A DNA stretch of 8,926 bases from Lachnospiraceae bacterium (lineage in GTDB: Bacteria; Bacillota; Clostridia; Lachnospirales; Lachnospiraceae). The notes under the pieces are model-generated. The model had not been told where the DNA came from, did no database searches, and saw only the letters and a program-made list of their open reading frames with translations. Positions 7,577-8,926 of this stretch are shown here, piece after piece; within the stretch, counting starts at the first letter, position 1, and each line of letters starts with the position of its first letter. The translations under genes were made by a program, and so were the position numbers. The DNA is taken from assembly GCA_900770325.1 (NCBI GenBank), contig CAAGKE010000169.1, positions 1 to 8,926 of the forward strand, read 5' to 3'.

Positions 7577-8200
7577 ATGTTTTTGGGATATTATAGTTAT
7601 ACGGTGATACTGACCTATATTGGTCTGTTAAGCTCCGTATATGGAATGACACAGGCCATCGAGGGACATTTTCGTATGGCCATTGCCTGCCTGGTGGTTT
7701 CCGGTATCTGTGATATGCTGGATGGAAGAGTGGCAAGAACAAAGAAAGACCGGACTGAAGATGAAAAAAAATTCGGGATCCAGATCGATTCTCTCTGTGA
7801 TCTGGTCTGCTTTTGTGTATTTCCGGCCTTTTTGGGCTATGGACTGGGGCTGAGAGGATTCTGGGGAACATCTGCCATGTGCCTGTTTGTGCTGGCGGGA
7901 GTGATACGGCTGGGATTTTTCAATGTAATGGAAGAAAAACGGCAGAGCATGACTACAGAGGCGAGGAAGGATTATCAGGGGCTGCCTGTGACCAGTATTG
8001 CAATCATATTTCCCATCGTTTATCTGCTTCGTCCCTATCTGGGAACAGTGGCTTATCTGCGGGTTCTGATTGCTGTCATGCTGCTGGTGGCGCTGCTGAA
8101 TATCAGCAATATTCGTGTAAAAAAACCGGGCAATAAGCTGATCGCTTTATTTGTGGTGCTGGCACTGGTGATTATCGGAAAGCTGCTGCGGCTATATTGA
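7577..8200 (+). CDS. pssA: CDP-diacylglycerol-serine O-phosphatidyltransferase
   Basis: This 207-residue membrane enzyme of the CDP-alcohol phosphotransferase family should make phosphatidylserine from CDP-diacylglycerol and serine. The active-site motif is visible as D46, D49-G50, A53-R54, G67, D71 and D75 (CDMLDGRVAR, then FGIQIDSLCD). The gap between AR and G is 12 residues, against the usual eight or so, filled by the charged TKKDRTEDEKKF. The later QGLPVTS stretch (from about 134) matches the conserved GLPVP region of bacterial PssA and favours serine over other alcohols. Several hydrophobic segments follow, ending in a basic tail. GAGGGG (7562-7567) precedes the ATG. No phosphatidylserine decarboxylase is visible in the window. 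It is the last gene of the run that begins with rnc, and no clear terminator follows it. Confidence 0.92.
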   Translation: MFLGYYSYTVILTYIGLLSSVYGMTQAIEGHFRMAIACLVVSGICDMLDGRVARTKKDRTEDEKKFGIQIDSLCDLVCFCVFPAFLGYGLGLRGFWGTSAMCLFVLAGVIRLGFFNVMEEKRQSMTTEARKDYQGLPVTSIAIIFPIVYLLRPYLGTVAYLRVLIAVMLLVALLNISNIRVKKPGNKLIALFVVLALVIIGKLLRLY

Positions 8201-8218
8201 TGGAGCTGTTTTATGAAG

Positions 8219-8290
8219 TTATTCCCGTGCCGCTGTTTTGCCAGGTGTTTTCGCGCAGAATGCGCGGAAATCCCGAGGGCAGCAAGCGCG
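8219..8290 (+). repeat. Dispersed intergenic repeat, right copy
   Basis: This is the second copy of the element at 117-186, same strand, with 31 of the first 32 bases identical and a looser match to the GCGCG at 8286-8290. Within it CGCGC and GCGCG flank AGAAT, a small GC-rich stem that is not kept in the left copy. A short open frame, ATG 8213 to TGA at 8297-8299 (28 codons, with CRCFARC), runs through it. It has no clear ribosome binding site, and the frame is not preserved in the left copy, so I treat it as non-coding. Confidence 0.75.
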
Positions 8291-8308
8291 TTATTGTGAA
8301 CAGTAACG
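8289..8308. repeat. Near-perfect palindrome related to the one after ftsY
   Basis: CGTTATTGT (8289-8297) and ACAGTAACG (8300-8308) are inverted around GA with one wobble. Its core repeats the sequence at 5496-5511 with one change, and the left-end region (208-213) retains TGTGAAC at the corresponding place after the longer repeat. It may be the distal part of the same repeat family. A protein binding site is an alternative. Confidence 0.55.
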
Positions 8309-8336
8309 TTTAGGTGCATCCCCAGGACGACGTTTC

Positions 8337-8362
8337 GAAGCAGGCGTACCAAGCCTGTCTTC
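8337..8362 (+). other. Bulged hairpin upstream of the strong promoter
   Basis: GAAGCAGGC (8337-8345) pairs with GCCTG and CTTC (8353-8362) around a seven-base loop, nine pairs with one bulged T. It lies 12 bases before the -35 box. No T run follows, so it is a poor candidate for the pssA terminator on its own, though it is the best hairpin between pssA and the next promoter. Confidence 0.4.
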
Positions 8363-8374
8363 AAGATTCGCGGA

Positions 8375-8404
8375 TTGACAAGGCAATTTGTATATGAATA
8401 TAAT
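8375..8404 (+). promoter_or_regulatory. Consensus sigma-A promoter for the zinc-ribbon gene
   Basis: TTGACA (8375-8380) and TATAAT (8399-8404) both match the consensus in all six positions, separated by 18 bases that include the AT-rich TTTGTATATGAA. Transcription should start near 8411, giving a leader of about 59 bases. This is by far the clearest promoter in the window and marks a new transcription unit. Confidence 0.85.
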
Positions 8405-8420
8405 GGGAGTGATGTAGAAG

Positions 8421-8445
8421 TGCGTCTGACGGAAGGACAGACGCA
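8421..8445 (+). promoter_or_regulatory. Perfect stem-loop in the 5' leader of the zinc-ribbon gene
   Basis: TGCGTCTG (8421-8428) pairs perfectly with CAGACGCA (8438-8445), eight pairs, around the nine-base loop ACGGAAGGA. It sits about ten bases after the predicted transcription start and ten bases before the ribosome binding site AAAGGAGG (8454-8461). The purine-rich GGAAGGA loop resembles a ribosome binding site itself. The stem might stabilise the mRNA or bind a regulator; its function is not evident. Confidence 0.6.
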
Positions 8446-8469
8446 GAGCGGTCAAAGGAGGAGAGGAGT

Positions 8470-8926
8470 ATGTTTTGCAGGAATTGTGGGCATGAAATTC
8501 AGCCGGGTGATCGTTTTTGCGGATATTGCGGGACGAAAACGGCTGTCAGCCAGGAGAACGGGAGAGAAATGGGTGACGGTCAGGAAGTTTCGTTGGCCGG
8601 AAATGCGCAGAATATAGCGGAAAGGAAAGCCGGACAGAACAGGAAGCAGCCGGACGGGAGATCTGCTGAACAGAATACGGGGACGACAGGAGCGCTGCCT
8701 GCAGAAAGGAATACAAGGCCGACAGGAACAGCATTTGCAGACAGGAATACGGGGCCGACAGGAGCAGCATCTGCAGAAAGGAATACGAGACTGACAGGAA
8801 CAGCATCTGCAGAAAGGAATACGAGGCCGACAGGAACAGTATCTGCAGAAAGGAATACGAGGCCGACAGGAACAGCATCTGCAGAAAGGAATACGAGGCC
8901 GATAGGAACACCGCCTGCAGAAAGGA
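8470..8926 (+). CDS. Zinc-ribbon protein with tandem 12-residue repeats, partial at 3' end
   Basis: The frame starts at ATG 8470, just after AAAGGAGGAGAGGAGT, and stays open to the window edge (152 complete codons). Residues 1-22 form a zinc ribbon with C3-x2-C6 and C17-x2-C20 (MFCRNCGHEIQPGDRFCGYC), like the short N-terminal ribbons of many Firmicute proteins. A polar linker follows (23-65). From residue 66 the chain consists of 12-residue repeats with consensus AERNTRPTGTAS, rich in Thr, Arg and Pro and probably disordered. No membrane segment is seen yet; in similar proteins one often follows beyond such a linker. Its strong promoter and leader hairpin set it apart from the upstream genes. 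I cannot assign a function. The shadow frames at 8375-8617 (+) and 8546-8911 (-) overlap it and are not real. Confidence 0.85.
   Translation, partial: MFCRNCGHEIQPGDRFCGYCGTKTAVSQENGREMGDGQEVSLAGNAQNIAERKAGQNRKQPDGRSAEQNTGTTGALPAERNTRPTGTAFADRNTGPTGAASAERNTRLTGTASAERNTRPTGTVSAERNTRPTGTASAERNTRPIGTPPAER
8665..8926 (+). repeat. In-frame 36-base tandem repeats
   Basis: Seven full units and a 10-base start of an eighth lie end to end at 8665, 8701, 8737, 8773, 8809, 8845, 8881 and 8917. Measured against the unit at 8845-8880, the others differ by 11, 2, 3, 2, 1 and 4 bases in order. Most units begin GCAGAAAGGAATACGAGG, giving a PstI-like CTGCAG at most junctions. The first unit is the most diverged. 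Being a multiple of three, unit gain or loss keeps the frame. The array continues past the window edge. Confidence 0.95.

Noticed and set aside
117..8290. Direct repeats as ends of a transposon or integrative element
   Set aside because: The region between them is core housekeeping genes with no transposase or integrase, and the copies are imperfect and lie in intergenic leaders.
8213..8299. Small cysteine-containing open frame (28 codons, CRCFARC)
   Set aside because: No clear ribosome binding site, and the left repeat copy has no start codon in this frame and an indel that shifts it, so coding is not conserved.
8375..8617. Plus-strand 80-residue open frame
   Set aside because: It starts inside the -35 box and overlaps the zinc-ribbon gene in another frame; its composition looks random.
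8546..8911. Minus-strand open frame with FLSASYSFLQM-like repeats
   Set aside because: It is the antisense reading of the tandem repeats; its apparent hydrophobic repeats follow from the + strand unit, and it lacks a ribosome binding site.
8665..8926. Regular 36-base periodicity that could be taken for a CRISPR array
   Set aside because: The units are contiguous with no unique spacers and lie in frame within a coding sequence; no cas gene is present.

Overview
The window looks like chromosomal DNA of a low-to-mid GC Firmicute, most likely a clostridial anaerobe of the Lachnospiraceae type. The grounds are the gene order rnc-smc-ftsY, AGGAGG-like ribosome binding sites throughout, a PssA with an insertion in its catalytic motif, and a short zinc-ribbon protein with a low-complexity tail. 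The family assignment is inference from gene content and style, not from a search. All supported genes lie on the + strand.

Layout: bases 1-237 are a non-coding leader with a large nested inverted repeat (1-102), one copy of a dispersed repeat (117-186) and a stem-loop (192-220) just before the rnc ribosome binding site. Then come rnc (RNase III), overlapping smc by 10 bases, and ftsY (SRP receptor) after a 73-base spacer. This is a conserved housekeeping block for RNA processing, chromosome organisation and membrane protein targeting. After a 92-base AT-rich spacer comes a threonine ammonia-lyase with one C-terminal ACT domain. A PAP2-like integral membrane protein follows 36 bases later, and pssA (phosphatidylserine synthase) 14 bases after that. 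The last two are tightly spaced and both point to membrane lipid metabolism.

Bases 8201-8469 are non-coding. They hold the second copy of the dispersed repeat in the same orientation (8219-8290), a near-perfect palindrome (8289-8308) whose core recurs after ftsY (5496-5511), a hairpin (8337-8362), a consensus sigma-A promoter (TTGACA, 18 bases, TATAAT) and a leader hairpin (8421-8445). This promoter starts a new transcription unit for a protein with an N-terminal four-cysteine zinc ribbon followed by in-frame 36-base tandem repeats (12 residues each). The gene is open at the right edge of the window.

Most of the window is ordinary core genome. The parts worth a second look are the repeat-bearing zinc-ribbon gene with its own strong promoter, the dispersed intergenic repeat family, the structured leader ahead of rnc, a promoter-like sequence inside the end of smc, and the atypical catalytic motifs of the PAP2-like protein. 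I saw no clear sign of a mobile element, CRISPR array, tRNA, rRNA or defence system.
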